DNA of 36,421 nt from an uncultured Collinsella sp. (GCA_900544425.1 UQUX01000006.1:1-36421), one strand, 5' to 3'; shown: positions 7,832 through 14,967, counted from the first letter of the stretch. Notes: generated by a model from the sequence alone, not told the origin. Translations and numbers: made by a program.

Positions 7832-8575
7832 CTATTGCATCGGGTCGGACAGGACCCGTTCGATCTCTGATGCGGGAAGTGCGCCTTGGCGCAGGATCTG
7901 GAGCCCGCCGTGCTGGAACGACACGATGGTCGAGGCGTCGCGACACGGGGTCTCACCGGCGTCGACGGCAACATCGACCCCCTCCAGGATGCGGCCCTCG
8001 ACGGCGGTAAAGCTTGCCGGCGAGGGCGCGCCGTGCGTGTTGGCGCTCGTGCAGGCAAGGGGACTGCCGCAGGCGCGAATGAGCGCTTGGACCACGGGAG
8101 AGGCCGAAGCGCGCAGGGCCACGGTGTCGTCGGCAGCGCGCATAAAGGTCGGCACGCAGGGAGCCGCCTTGACCACGATAGTCAGGGCTCCCGGCCAGCA
8201 TCGTCGGGCAAGCACACGAGCCTCTTCGGGGATATCCACGCCATAGCGGTCGAGTGCCTCGACGCCATCGACCAGCCAGGCGACCGTTTGGGTGAGCTTG
8301 CGCTGCTTGAGGGTAAAAATGCGGCGGTAGCCAGTACCAAGCGCAGGGACCGCGGCGCCGTTAACGGTGGCATGCGGATCGCGCGGCCACAACAAGGATT
8401 CGCTTGTATCTTGGGGGACGGCATCGGAGAAGGCGTTGACTGCCACGGCGACACCGTAGACGGTCTCGGTCGGGATCAAGACCAGGCCGCCGCGGCCGAG
8501 CACCTCGGCCGCGCGCTCGACGGCAAGCCGATGCGGCTCGCGCGTTCCCTCGTATACCCGATAGACCGTCTGCAT
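7832..8575 (-). CDS. tsaC: L-threonylcarbamoyladenylate synthase (Sua5/TsaC family), with insertion
   Basis: This enzyme makes threonylcarbamoyl-AMP from threonine, bicarbonate and ATP for the t6A37 modification of ANN-decoding tRNAs. The protein has 247 residues. GGLVLIPTETVYGVAV (29-44) is the hallmark motif, the Lys-x-Arg pair is at 90-92, the RCWPGALTIVV block is near 125, and SAN at 177-179 and the R212...S215-T216 end are present. About 32 residues (51-82) are inserted between the TETVYG motif and Lys-x-Arg, where most homologues pass directly into KGRP. A short TsaC-type protein is meant; no separate Sua5 C-terminal domain is present. It sits 13 bp ahead of glpK. Confidence 0.9.
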   Translation of the reverse strand: MQTVYRVYEGTREPHRLAVERAAEVLGRGGLVLIPTETVYGVAVAVNAFSDAVPQDTSESLLWPRDPHATVNGAAVPALGTGYRRIFTLKQRKLTQTVAWLVDGVEALDRYGVDIPEEARVLARRCWPGALTIVVKAAPCVPTFMRAADDTVALRASASPVVQALIRACGSPLACTSANTHGAPSPASFTAVEGRILEGVDVAVDAGETPCRDASTIVSFQHGGLQILRQGALPASEIERVLSDPMQ

Positions 8576-8723
8576 GTGTATGCCAGCCCCTTACGCTCCG
8601 GTGCAAGTTTGTTTACTGTGGGGCATTCTCGCACGAAACATTCAACCTATTTGCCCAGAGCGCATGTTGGTTTGGTGAGCGGCTCTAGTAGTCGGTGAAA
8701 GTGAGGGGGTTAATTGAAGATTT

Positions 8724-9026
8724 TTAGCGCGCAAGCGTAACGGTACGATCGGGAAACTCGATGCTTGCAACCAGTTTTCCGCCGAGGCTCTCTGCGTACC
8801 TGCTCAGCGTGTCGAGCCTCATCGAACCCAACTCCCCACGCTCGAGCTCGGATACACGTTTTTGAGAAACGCCCATCGACTGGGCGACCGACGCCTGTGT
8901 TAGATCTTTTAACCTGCGAATCTGAGCAAGCTTATAGGCTTCGATACGATCGCGAGTCCTCTCCTGCTCGGCGGTAATGGAGTCGCGTGTTATCCCGCGA
9001 GATTCCATATACTCATGCAGTTCCAT
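8724..9026 (-). CDS. HigA-like antitoxin, XRE-family helix-turn-helix
   Basis: This is a 100-residue DNA-binding protein. The helix-turn-helix covers about residues 40-75: LKDLTQASVAQSMGVSQKRV followed by SELERGELGSMRLDTLSRYAESLG. The N-terminal third is charged and helical and probably binds the toxin. The start overlaps the end of the toxin gene by 14 bp, and the toxin-first order is that of higBA. Antitoxins of this type neutralise the toxin and repress their shared promoter; a palindrome over the -10 box upstream fits this. Family membership is clear; activity as an antitoxin is inferred from the pair. Confidence 0.85.
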   Translation of the reverse strand: MELHEYMESRGITRDSITAEQERTRDRIEAYKLAQIRRLKDLTQASVAQSMGVSQKRVSELERGELGSMRLDTLSRYAESLGGKLVASIEFPDRTVTLAR

Positions 9027-9408
9027 CTCGATCGAGCCTCCTTACGTGGCGACGGTATATTTGCTCGGCCCTTGGAATGTTGATCGCATACCAACCGTTC
9101 CATTTTGCCCTTGACGATCCCGCTCGCGACTTATCACCCGCCAATAGCAATACCGCCTGGCGCTTGGGGTCAAAGGCGAAGAGGATGCGAATCACCTGCC
9201 CACCACACGACGTCACTCTCAGCTCCTTTAAATGATGAAGCTTCGAGCCCTTTACGCGGTCAACCAGCGGACGACCAAGGCTGGGACCTTCCTTCTCGAG
9301 CACCAAAAGGTCTGCATAAATCTGCTTCAGCGTAGCTTCATCCTGCTCATCAAGCCAAGGTTCAATGTAATCAAGCACGATACGGTACCGATGCAGCTGA
9401 TTTGACAT
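9013..9408 (-). CDS. HigB/RelE-type toxin (phage Gp49-like family)
   Basis: This is a 131-residue basic protein of the RelE/HigB superfamily, in the branch often annotated as Gp49-like. The diagnostic stretch is LHHLKELRVTSCGGQVIRIL then FAFDPKRQAVLLLAGDK, the central beta sheet of the ribosome-dependent mRNA interferase fold. Members cut mRNA at the ribosomal A site. The usual ELR and GDK signatures are intact, so the gene looks functional. The start at 9408 has AAGGAGAAAGGT-like sequence upstream. It is the first gene of a two-gene unit with the antitoxin downstream and overlapping. Confidence 0.85.
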   Translation of the reverse strand: MSNQLHRYRIVLDYIEPWLDEQDEATLKQIYADLLVLEKEGPSLGRPLVDRVKGSKLHHLKELRVTSCGGQVIRILFAFDPKRQAVLLLAGDKSRAGSSRAKWNGWYAINIPRAEQIYRRHVRRLDRDGTA

Positions 9409-9417
9409 ACCTTTCTC

Positions 9418-9450
9418 CTTCTATAGTAGAAGTTTTACGGTATATTGCAA
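9418..9450 (-). promoter_or_regulatory. Promoter and likely operator of the toxin-antitoxin pair
   Basis: On the minus strand a -35 box TTGCAA (9450-9445) and a -10 box TACTAT (9428-9423) are 16 bases apart. A perfect palindrome of 6-bp arms around 3 bases (9418-9432, CTTCTA/TAGAAG) covers the -10 box. A repressor bound there would block transcription, as expected for autoregulation by the XRE antitoxin. Confidence 0.55.
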
Positions 9451-9483
9451 GGACAAACTTGCGCAAATGTCTATTTATTCAGC

Positions 9484-10749
9484 TTAAATACGCTGTTTGG
9501 GCTCGGTGACGATGGCTCGAACGATGCGGGGACGATCGGTGAGGTCGTGGACGATACGCACGTCCGAAAGGCCTGCCTGGCGACAGAGCTCGGCCGCGGC
9601 ATCGAGGGCGCCCTCGTAGAGCTCGCAGGCAAACAGGCCGCCGGCGCGCAGCATGTAAGGCGCCGCATTGAGCAGGCGGCGGAAGATGTCCAGGCCGTCG
9701 GCACCGCCCTCGAGCGCCAAGTCGGGCTCAAAGTCCTTGACCTCGTGCGGCAGCGAGCGCATGACGCCGGTCGGGATGTAGGGCGGGTTGGAAACGAGCA
9801 CGTCGAAGGTGCCCCACTCTTCGCGGGGAATGGAGCTCACCAGGTTGGTGAGACTAAAGGCAACCTCATCTGCCGTGAGGCCGAGCGCGTCGCGGTTTTT
9901 GGTGGCCAGATCGATGGCGCGCGGCTCGATATCGGTGGCGGTGCAGGTAACGTGGCCGCGGCGCTCCCAGGCAAGGGAGAGCGAGATGCAACCCGTGCCG
10001 CAGCCGACCTCGAGAACGCGGGCGATACGGGGCTCGGCTGGGGCAGGCGCAGCGGCATCCTGAGCCGAAGCCGTCTCCTGGCCGGCACCCTCGATGGCGA
10101 TGCCGTATTCGTCGAGCTCGGGCTCGGGGGTTTCCATGGCCTCTGCTTCTGCCGCTTCGGCTTCTGCTGCCTGCGCGGCGGCTTCCTCGGCCTCGCGGTC
10201 GGCCAGTTCCTCGGCATAGGCACGGCTGCCCAGTACATCGCCGCCTAGCGCCGCCTCATCGGCAGCCGTCAGGTTAGCGGCACGGCGCTCGGCGGTCGCC
10301 CGTTCGTCTGCCAGCGCGGCCTCGGCCTTGCGTGCCTCCTCGACCTCATCGTTCCAAGGCAGCTCAACACGCTGACGGGCAGCAGCCTCGGGGCTCAGCA
10401 CCTCGGCATCCAGATAATTGAGGACTTCCTCGACGAGCATCTCGGTCTCGGGGCGCGGAATGAGCACACCGGGGGCGCACGCGACGTCGATCATGCGAAA
10501 CTGCGTGCTGCCCGTGATGTATTGCAGCGGCTCGCCCTTAGCGCGGCGGACAACGGCCGCATGCATGGTCTCGAGCTGGGCCGCGTTAAGCGTCTCGTCC
10601 ATACGCATATATAGGTCAATGCGCGCCAGGCCCGTGGCGGCGCACAGCAGCCACTCGGCAGAAAGACGGGGGTGCTCCTCGCCGCGCTCGGCCAGGTACT
10701 CCTTGGTCCACTCGAGACAACGCTTGATGGTCCAGATCTCGTTTGCCAT
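9484..10749 (-). CDS. prmC: Release factor glutamine methyltransferase PrmC with a long Ala/Glu-rich linker
   Basis: PrmC methylates the Gln of the GGQ loop in release factors using S-adenosylmethionine. The protein has 421 residues against about 280 usually. The N-terminal helical domain is at 1-90 (SAEWLLCAATGLARIDLYM), and the hairpin GVLIPRPETEMLVEEVL is at 94-110. The SAM loop VLEVGCGTGCISL is at 245-257 and the substrate motif NPPY at 321-324. Residues about 115-240 are an insertion rich in Ala and Glu (for example EAEEAAAQAAEAEAAEAEA), probably helical or disordered. The ATG at 10749 is chosen because GGGAGGG precedes it and homology begins there. Its substrate gene prfA lies upstream, but 648 bp of repeats separate them. 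Confidence 0.93.
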   Translation of the reverse strand: MANEIWTIKRCLEWTKEYLAERGEEHPRLSAEWLLCAATGLARIDLYMRMDETLNAAQLETMHAAVVRRAKGEPLQYITGSTQFRMIDVACAPGVLIPRPETEMLVEEVLNYLDAEVLSPEAAARQRVELPWNDEVEEARKAEAALADERATAERRAANLTAADEAALGGDVLGSRAYAEELADREAEEAAAQAAEAEAAEAEAMETPEPELDEYGIAIEGAGQETASAQDAAAPAPAEPRIARVLEVGCGTGCISLSLAWERRGHVTCTATDIEPRAIDLATKNRDALGLTADEVAFSLTNLVSSIPREEWGTFDVLVSNPPYIPTGVMRSLPHEVKDFEPDLALEGGADGLDIFRRLLNAAPYMLRAGGLFACELYEGALDAAAELCRQAGLSDVRIVHDLTDRPRIVRAIVTEPKQRI

Positions 10750-10797
10750 GGGGCCCTCCCCTCTTAAGCGCCGGACGGCGCGCGAATGTCGGAGCAG

Positions 10798-10824
10798 ATT
10801 GTACGCGAGGCCAGCGCATGGCAA
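10798..10824 (-). promoter_or_regulatory. Possible prmC promoter
   Basis: On the minus strand there is a -10 box TACAAT (10803-10798) and a -35-like TTGCCA (10824-10819), with a rather short 15-base spacer. A GC-rich hairpin (10768-10781, GCGCC/GGCGC) lies between this and the ribosome site. A separate promoter is expected because prmC is far from prfA. Confidence 0.35.
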
Positions 10825-10996
10825 GGGGCGATTGAAGGCGATTATCGAGAATCAGCCCAGAATTTTGCTTGGAACCTGCCTAAAATGTTCATTCGTCGAC
10901 GTCTAAATCTGCATTCGTCAAGCTTTTGGCAAGGTTGCCCAAAACTGACCAATATCTAACCAAGAACTTGCCACATCGCTTGACGCACGACCCATC

Positions 10997-11030
10997 AAAA
11001 ATCGCCCCGCGACTTCTTGGACGATTTTTT
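10997..11030. terminator. Terminator-like hairpin between prfA and prmC
   Basis: The arms AAAAATCG (10997-11004) and CGATTTTT (11022-11029) pair perfectly and extend inward by a few more pairs on the minus strand. The A and T runs at both ends would permit function in either direction. Confidence 0.45.
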
Positions 11031-11127
11031 GAGCATTATTTTGGTAATCGACCGACGCTTTAAGCAGGTAAATGGCCCATAGGCTACCAAGTCAGCCCAA
11101 ATAAACCAACATAGCAATTTCCCAAAA

Positions 11128-11211
11128 TGATCCGTAGGGGACGGAGGAAAACGGATCACTGGCACCGCATCGATGCAGAATGATCCGTTTTCCTCCGTCC
11201 CCAAGGGATCA
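11128..11211. repeat. Inverted pair of family C palindromic units
   Basis: Two copies of a 31-bp unit face each other: 11128-11158 (minus orientation) and 11181-11211 (plus). Each begins TGATCCGT and ends with GGATCA, and holds CCTCCGTCCCC. The two form a perfect 22-bp inverted repeat (11137-11158 and 11181-11202); the loop between them contains its own perfect palindrome GCATCGATGC. Further units occur at 12907-12937 and 24485-24515. Confidence 0.85.
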
Positions 11212-11221
11212 TTCAAGTGCC

Positions 11222-11398
11222 AACCAAGATAACGCCGATGTCTTGACAATGCCAGCGAGCGGGTCGCATTTGAGACAAGGTGACGTGAAACGAAAGGGCG
11301 CTGACCTTCTGGTCGCGCCCTTGAAGTTGAACGTCAGATTGTCCAAATGCGGCCCGCGCAGCGTCGGCTGGTCCGCCGTTCGGTAGAACGGCGGAACC
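11222..11398 (-). ncRNA. Family A structured element, copy 1 (full length)
   Basis: Read on the minus strand, this element starts at the prfA stop codon. A terminal hairpin comes first (arms 11386-11398 and 11370-11381, GGTTCCGCCGTTC with a one-base bulge). Then comes CGACGCTGC, an outer stem (11344-11357 with 11259-11272), a 6-bp middle stem TGACGT/ACGTCA (11336-11331 with 11286-11281), and an apical stem (11294-11322) capped by GACC-AGAA-GGTC with a single bulged A. It closes with ACATCGGCGTT, which can pair with GACGCTG. Copy 2 at 24544 has the same layout with different stem sequences. Whether it is transcribed alone or as the 3' end of prfA mRNA is unknown. Confidence 0.65.
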
Positions 11399-12465
11399 TA
11401 CACAGCCTGTGCCAGCTTCTCGGCTCGCTCGGCGGCGGCGAGCGCCTCGATGACGGTGCCGAGCTGATCGCCCAGAAGGACGCCGTTGTAGGTGGAGTTG
11501 AAACCGATGCGGTGATCGGTCACGCGGTCCTGGGGCTGGTTGTAGGTACGGATCTTCTCGGAACGGTTGCCGTGGCCGATCTGGCTCTGGCGCTCGGCAC
11601 CGAGCTCGGCCTGCTGCTTCTCGAGTTCCATCTCGTACAGACGGGCGCGCAGCATCTGCATGCAGACCTCGCGGTTCTGGATCTGGGAACGCTGCTCCTG
11701 CGACTGCACCACGGTGTTGGTGGGCAGGTGGGTGATGCGCACGGCGGAGTAGGTGGTGTTAACGCACTGACCGCCAGGGCCGGAGGCGCAGTAGGTGTCG
11801 ATGCGCAGGTCGGACTGGTTGATCTGGACGTCGATCTCCTCGGCCTCGGGAAGTACGGCGACGGTAGCCGTGGAGGTCTGAATGCGGCCCTGGGACTCAG
11901 TCTTGGGAACGCGCTGGACGCGGTGCACGCCGGACTCGAACTTCATGACGGAGTAGACGCGGTCGCCCTCGACCTTGAACTCGATGGACTTAAAGCCACC
12001 GGCCTCGCTGGGGCTGGAATCGAGCACGGTAGTCTTCCAGCCGCGCGACTCGCAAAAGCGCTGGTACATCTTGTACAGATCGCCGGCGAAGATGGCCGCC
12101 TCGTCGCCACCGGCGGCGGAGCGGATCTCGACGATGGTGTTCTTGTCGTCGTTGGGGTCGCTCGGGATGAGCATGTACTTGATGTCTTCCTCGAGCTGGG
12201 GAAGCTTGGCCTCGTTTTCGGAGATGTCCATCTGGAGCATCTCCTTCTCATCGGCATCGGTGGTATCGTGCAGCATTTCCTTGGCAGCCTCGATGTCATC
12301 GAGCGCGCCGATGTACTCGCGCGAGGCGGCAATGAGGTCGGACTGGTGCGCGTACTCCTTGTTGAGACGCGTGAACTCCTTGATATCGGAGGCGACGGCC
12401 GGGTCGGAAAGCTTCTTCTCGAGCTCCTCGTAGGCCTTGATGATCTTTTCGAGCTTGTCGCGCAT
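11398..12465 (-). CDS. prfA: Peptide chain release factor 1
   Basis: RF1 reads UAA and UAG stop codons and triggers peptide release. The protein has 355 residues, the usual size. The GGQ catalytic loop is at 231-233 in CASGPGGQCVNTTYSAVRIT; its Gln is the target of PrmC. The stop-reading P-x-T motif is PKT at 187-189 in RVPKTESQGRI, which marks RF1 rather than RF2 (SPF). The open frame extends 58 codons upstream, but the ATG at 12465 has AAAGGAG six to eight bases ahead and matches the family start. The stop TAG is joined directly to a family A element. The upstream gap to the M20 gene (12466-12693) holds no clear gene. Confidence 0.97.
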   Translation of the reverse strand: MRDKLEKIIKAYEELEKKLSDPAVASDIKEFTRLNKEYAHQSDLIAASREYIGALDDIEAAKEMLHDTTDADEKEMLQMDISENEAKLPQLEEDIKYMLIPSDPNDDKNTIVEIRSAAGGDEAAIFAGDLYKMYQRFCESRGWKTTVLDSSPSEAGGFKSIEFKVEGDRVYSVMKFESGVHRVQRVPKTESQGRIQTSTATVAVLPEAEEIDVQINQSDLRIDTYCASGPGGQCVNTTYSAVRITHLPTNTVVQSQEQRSQIQNREVCMQMLRARLYEMELEKQQAELGAERQSQIGHGNRSEKIRTYNQPQDRVTDHRIGFNSTYNGVLLGDQLGTVIEALAAAERAEKLAQAV

Positions 12466-12660
12466 GACGGACTCCTTTATATGCGTGAAGGCGAAAATCG
12501 GCAGAATTGATGGGGCGCGGGGCGCCGCTGCGGGGGTAAGTCCAGCTAGAGCATGTCGATCTTCAGATACATGCGCATCCCTTCGCGTATGGGGTACATA
12601 GTTGCGGTCTAACCCATATATGATAGCGTGCGCAGGCAAACCTGCATATAACCCGCACGG

Positions 12661-12693
12661 AATCCGACAAAGGGACAGTCCCTTTGTCGGATT
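12661..12693. repeat. Family D perfect palindrome after the M20 stop
   Basis: This is a 33-bp perfect palindrome: 16-bp arms (AATCCGACAAAGGGAC) around one base, touching the TAG stop of the M20 gene (12696-12694). It has no T-run, so it is not a classical terminator, but it could stabilise or end the transcript. Related copies lie at 19413-19445 and 34037-34070. Confidence 0.8.
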
Positions 12694-14109
12694 CTAAAGC
12701 GTATGGAGTAGGGCGATGAGGAAGCGAACACCCTGGAGGTAGGCGCGGCGGGTAATGCGCTCGTTGGTGCCGTGGACGCCGCGATCGCACTCGTCATCGT
12801 CGACCACAAAGGCCGAGAAGCGAATGCACTCGGAGCAAATGCGCTGGTAGTTGGCAGCGTCGGTCGCGCCGATCACGGTCGAGGGGACAATCTCCAACGG
12901 CTCGGATGATCCGTTTTCCTCCGTCCCCTTTGGATCACGGAAATAGCGGGCGGCGATGGAGCGAACCGCCTCGAGTCCCGGTCCGCCGATGCGCGGAGAC
13001 GGCGAGGGTTCGGAGCTGCCAGGGCCGAGCTCGACCTCGACACGGTCGGCGAGCCCCGCCTCGGCAACGGCGACGCGGCAGCGGGCCACGACATCAGCCA
13101 CGCTCGTGCCCTCGAGCATACGGAAATTGATATTGGCCCACATATCCTGCGGCATTACGTTGGCGCCGGTGCTGCCACCCTCGATCTGCGTGGGCGCGCA
13201 GGTGGTGGTCACGAGCGGATAGAGCTTCTTGCTGGCGAGGCACTCGCGCACGATGGTGTCCTTGTTGGAGGCAATCTCGTCGGCCGTGTAAAGCCCCAGC
13301 TCGACGAGCTGTGCGGCAAGCAGGTCCGTGACGCGCGTCGGCCATTCGATATCGCAGATTGCGGTGATGGCACGGCTCAGCACCTCGAGCGATGTGCCGC
13401 CGTAGGGGTTGGACGAATGCCCGCCCTCACTCTTCGTCTTGAGCACAATATCGGCGTAGCCCTTCTCGGCAAGGTCGGCATGCATAAGCCAGCCCTCGCC
13501 CGCGCCGTACTCGGCAGCTGGAACGATGCGGTAGTCACCCTCGTCGATCAGGTACTCAAGCTCAATGCCGCGCTCCTCGAGCGCGCGGCCGATGGCGCCT
13601 GCGCCGTACTGCGTAGTCTCCTCGTCCTGGCCAAAGGCCAGGAGCAGTGTGCACTCGTGCTGCCAACCGTGCGCCAGCGCATACTCAACCGCCTCGAGAA
13701 TGCCTGCGACCTGGTCTTTCATATCGATGGCGCCGCGACCCCAAATGTAGGTGTCGTCCACATGTCCGCTAAAGGGGGCGTGCGTCCAGTCGGCCTCGGT
13801 GCCGGGCACCACAGGGACCACGTCCATATGACCCATGAGCACAACGGGCTTGAGTGCGGGGTCGGAGCCGGAAAGCGTCACCAGCAACGAATGATCGATG
13901 AGCTCGACCTTACCCGCTGTAAATACGTGCGGCCAGGCCTGCTGCATATAGGCGCGCAGGTCGTCGAACGGCTGCCAGTTCACCGCCTCGGCATCCATAC
14001 TCGAGACGGTCGGAAACGACAGCACACGGCCCAGGCGCTCGCATGCGCCGGCCTTGTCCAAATCGGCAAAATCATCCTCATGCGCAAAGAAGCGCCAAAC
14101 CTCGGCCAT
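12694..14109 (-). CDS. M20 family metallopeptidase / amidohydrolase with in-frame repeat
   Basis: This is a di-zinc hydrolase of 471 residues, closest by eye to the carboxypeptidase S / PM20D1 branch that cuts dipeptides or N-acyl amino acids. The metal ligands are visible: His94 and Asp96 (GHMDVVPV), Asp129 (GRGAIDMKD), Glu163-Glu164 (FGQDEETTQYG) and a C-terminal His446 (GVHGTNERI). The dimer region contains EGGHSSNPYGGTS. Residues 392-401 (DPKGTEENGS) are encoded by a 31-bp family C repeat. The ATG at 14109 follows AAAGGATG. It lies 72 bp after the amino acid ABC importer genes in the same direction, suggesting use of imported peptides or conjugates. Substrate unknown. Confidence 0.88.
   Translation of the reverse strand: MAEVWRFFAHEDDFADLDKAGACERLGRVLSFPTVSSMDAEAVNWQPFDDLRAYMQQAWPHVFTAGKVELIDHSLLVTLSGSDPALKPVVLMGHMDVVPVVPGTEADWTHAPFSGHVDDTYIWGRGAIDMKDQVAGILEAVEYALAHGWQHECTLLLAFGQDEETTQYGAGAIGRALEERGIELEYLIDEGDYRIVPAAEYGAGEGWLMHADLAEKGYADIVLKTKSEGGHSSNPYGGTSLEVLSRAITAICDIEWPTRVTDLLAAQLVELGLYTADEIASNKDTIVRECLASKKLYPLVTTTCAPTQIEGGSTGANVMPQDMWANINFRMLEGTSVADVVARCRVAVAEAGLADRVEVELGPGSSEPSPSPRIGGPGLEAVRSIAARYFRDPKGTEENGSSEPLEIVPSTVIGATDAANYQRICSECIRFSAFVVDDDECDRGVHGTNERITRRAYLQGVRFLIALLHTL
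12907..12937. repeat. Family C unit inside the M20 coding sequence
   Basis: This is the same 31-bp unit as in the prfA-prmC gap (TGATCCGTTTTCCTCC at its start, GGATCA at its end), here read through on the minus strand as part of the peptidase without breaking the frame. Confidence 0.85.
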
Positions 14110-14133
14110 GACATCCTTTCGATTGTGACGACG

Positions 14134-14158
14134 AGGGCCGCCCCACCGGAGCGGCCCT
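14134..14158. terminator. Hairpin between ABC ATPase and M20 genes
   Basis: Perfect 8-bp arms AGGGCCGC (14134-14141) and GCGGCCCT (14151-14158) with a 9-base loop lie in the 72-bp gap. There is no T-run. It may attenuate read-through from the importer into the peptidase gene or protect mRNA ends. Confidence 0.4.
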
Positions 14159-14181
14159 GCCACGTAAGCGTTTGCGGTCGG

Positions 14182-14967
14182 TTATTTGTCCTCGAGATAA
14201 CGCGAGAGGAACTCGCGGGTGCGCTGGTGCTTGGGGTTGCCGAAGAGCTCGGCCGGCGCGGCGTCCTCGAGGACCACGCCCTTGTCCATAAAGACCACGC
14301 GGTCGGACACCGTGCGGGCAAAGGCCATCTCGTGCGTGACGACGACCATGGTCATGCCGTCGGCAGCGAGCTTGCGCATGACCTCGAGCACCTCTCCCAC
14401 GATCTCGGGGTCGAGTGCGGAGGTCGGCTCGTCGAACAGCATGATCTGCGGATTCATACATAGGGCACGAGCGATGGCCACGCGCTGTTTTTGACCACCG
14501 GACAGGCGACCCACGGCGGCGTGCGCGAACTTTTCGAGTCCCACGCTCGTCAGATGCTCCATCGCTATTTTTTCAGCCTCGGCCTTGCTCATCTTTTTGA
14601 GCGTGACGGGCGCGAGCGTGCAGTTGTCGAGCACATCCATGTTGTTGAACAGGTTAAAGCCCTGGAACACCATGCCGATGTCCTCGCGCAGCTTGTTGAT
14701 GTTGCAGCGCTCGGCCGTGAGGTCCTGGCCGTGGAACCAGATGTGGCCCGCGTCCGGGGTCTCGAGCAGGTTGAGGCAGCGCAGGAAGGTCGACTTGCCC
14801 GAACCCGAGGCGCCGATAATGGTGACGACTTCGCCGGGGTTAACGGACAGGTCGATGCCCTTGAGTACCTCGAGCGAGCCAAAGCTCTTGCGCAGGCCCT
14901 CAACGCGGATGAGCGGCTCATTGGTCTGTGCGGCGGCCGCGGCGCCGGTAGTGGCGGTATCTGCCAT
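14182..14967 (-). CDS. Polar amino acid ABC transporter, ATP-binding protein
   Basis: This is the GlnQ/HisP-type ATPase that drives amino acid uptake from the cytosolic face. It has 261 residues from the ATG at 14967 (GAGGAGA upstream); the first 25 residues are a low-complexity Thr/Ala leader before LIRVEGLRKSFGSLEVLKGI. Walker A is GASGSGKST, the signature is LSGGQKQRVAIARAL, Walker B is IMLFDEPTSALDPE, and the switch His is in VVVTHEMAFAR. All catalytic residues are intact. It is the last of three genes transcribed as binding protein, permease, ATPase, with gaps of 9 and 22 bp. The exact amino acid cannot be told from the sequence. Confidence 0.93.
   Translation of the reverse strand: MADTATTGAAAAAQTNEPLIRVEGLRKSFGSLEVLKGIDLSVNPGEVVTIIGASGSGKSTFLRCLNLLETPDAGHIWFHGQDLTAERCNINKLREDIGMVFQGFNLFNNMDVLDNCTLAPVTLKKMSKAEAEKIAMEHLTSVGLEKFAHAAVGRLSGGQKQRVAIARALCMNPQIMLFDEPTSALDPEIVGEVLEVMRKLAADGMTMVVVTHEMAFARTVSDRVVFMDKGVVLEDAAPAELFGNPKHQRTREFLSRYLEDK

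Larger units (their letters stand above)
10750..11397. other. 648-bp prfA-prmC intergenic region filled with repeats
   Basis: No gene is supported here. From left to right the region contains the prmC promoter, about 150 bp of A/T-richer sequence without recognised features (10850-10995), a terminator-like hairpin, an inverted pair of family C palindromes, and a family A structured element that reaches the prfA stop codon. A minus-strand open frame of 84 codons (10995-11249) is only a reading through these repeats. Confidence 0.7.

Noticed and set aside
10995..11249. 84-codon minus-strand open frame in the prfA-prmC gap
   Set aside because: It reads through two family C repeats and a terminator-like hairpin, and no convincing ribosome site is present.
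12546..12578. 10-codon open frame upstream of prfA (ending MYLKIDML) as a possible leader peptide
   Set aside because: Too short to judge, not followed by an attenuator structure, and no known leader peptide matches.
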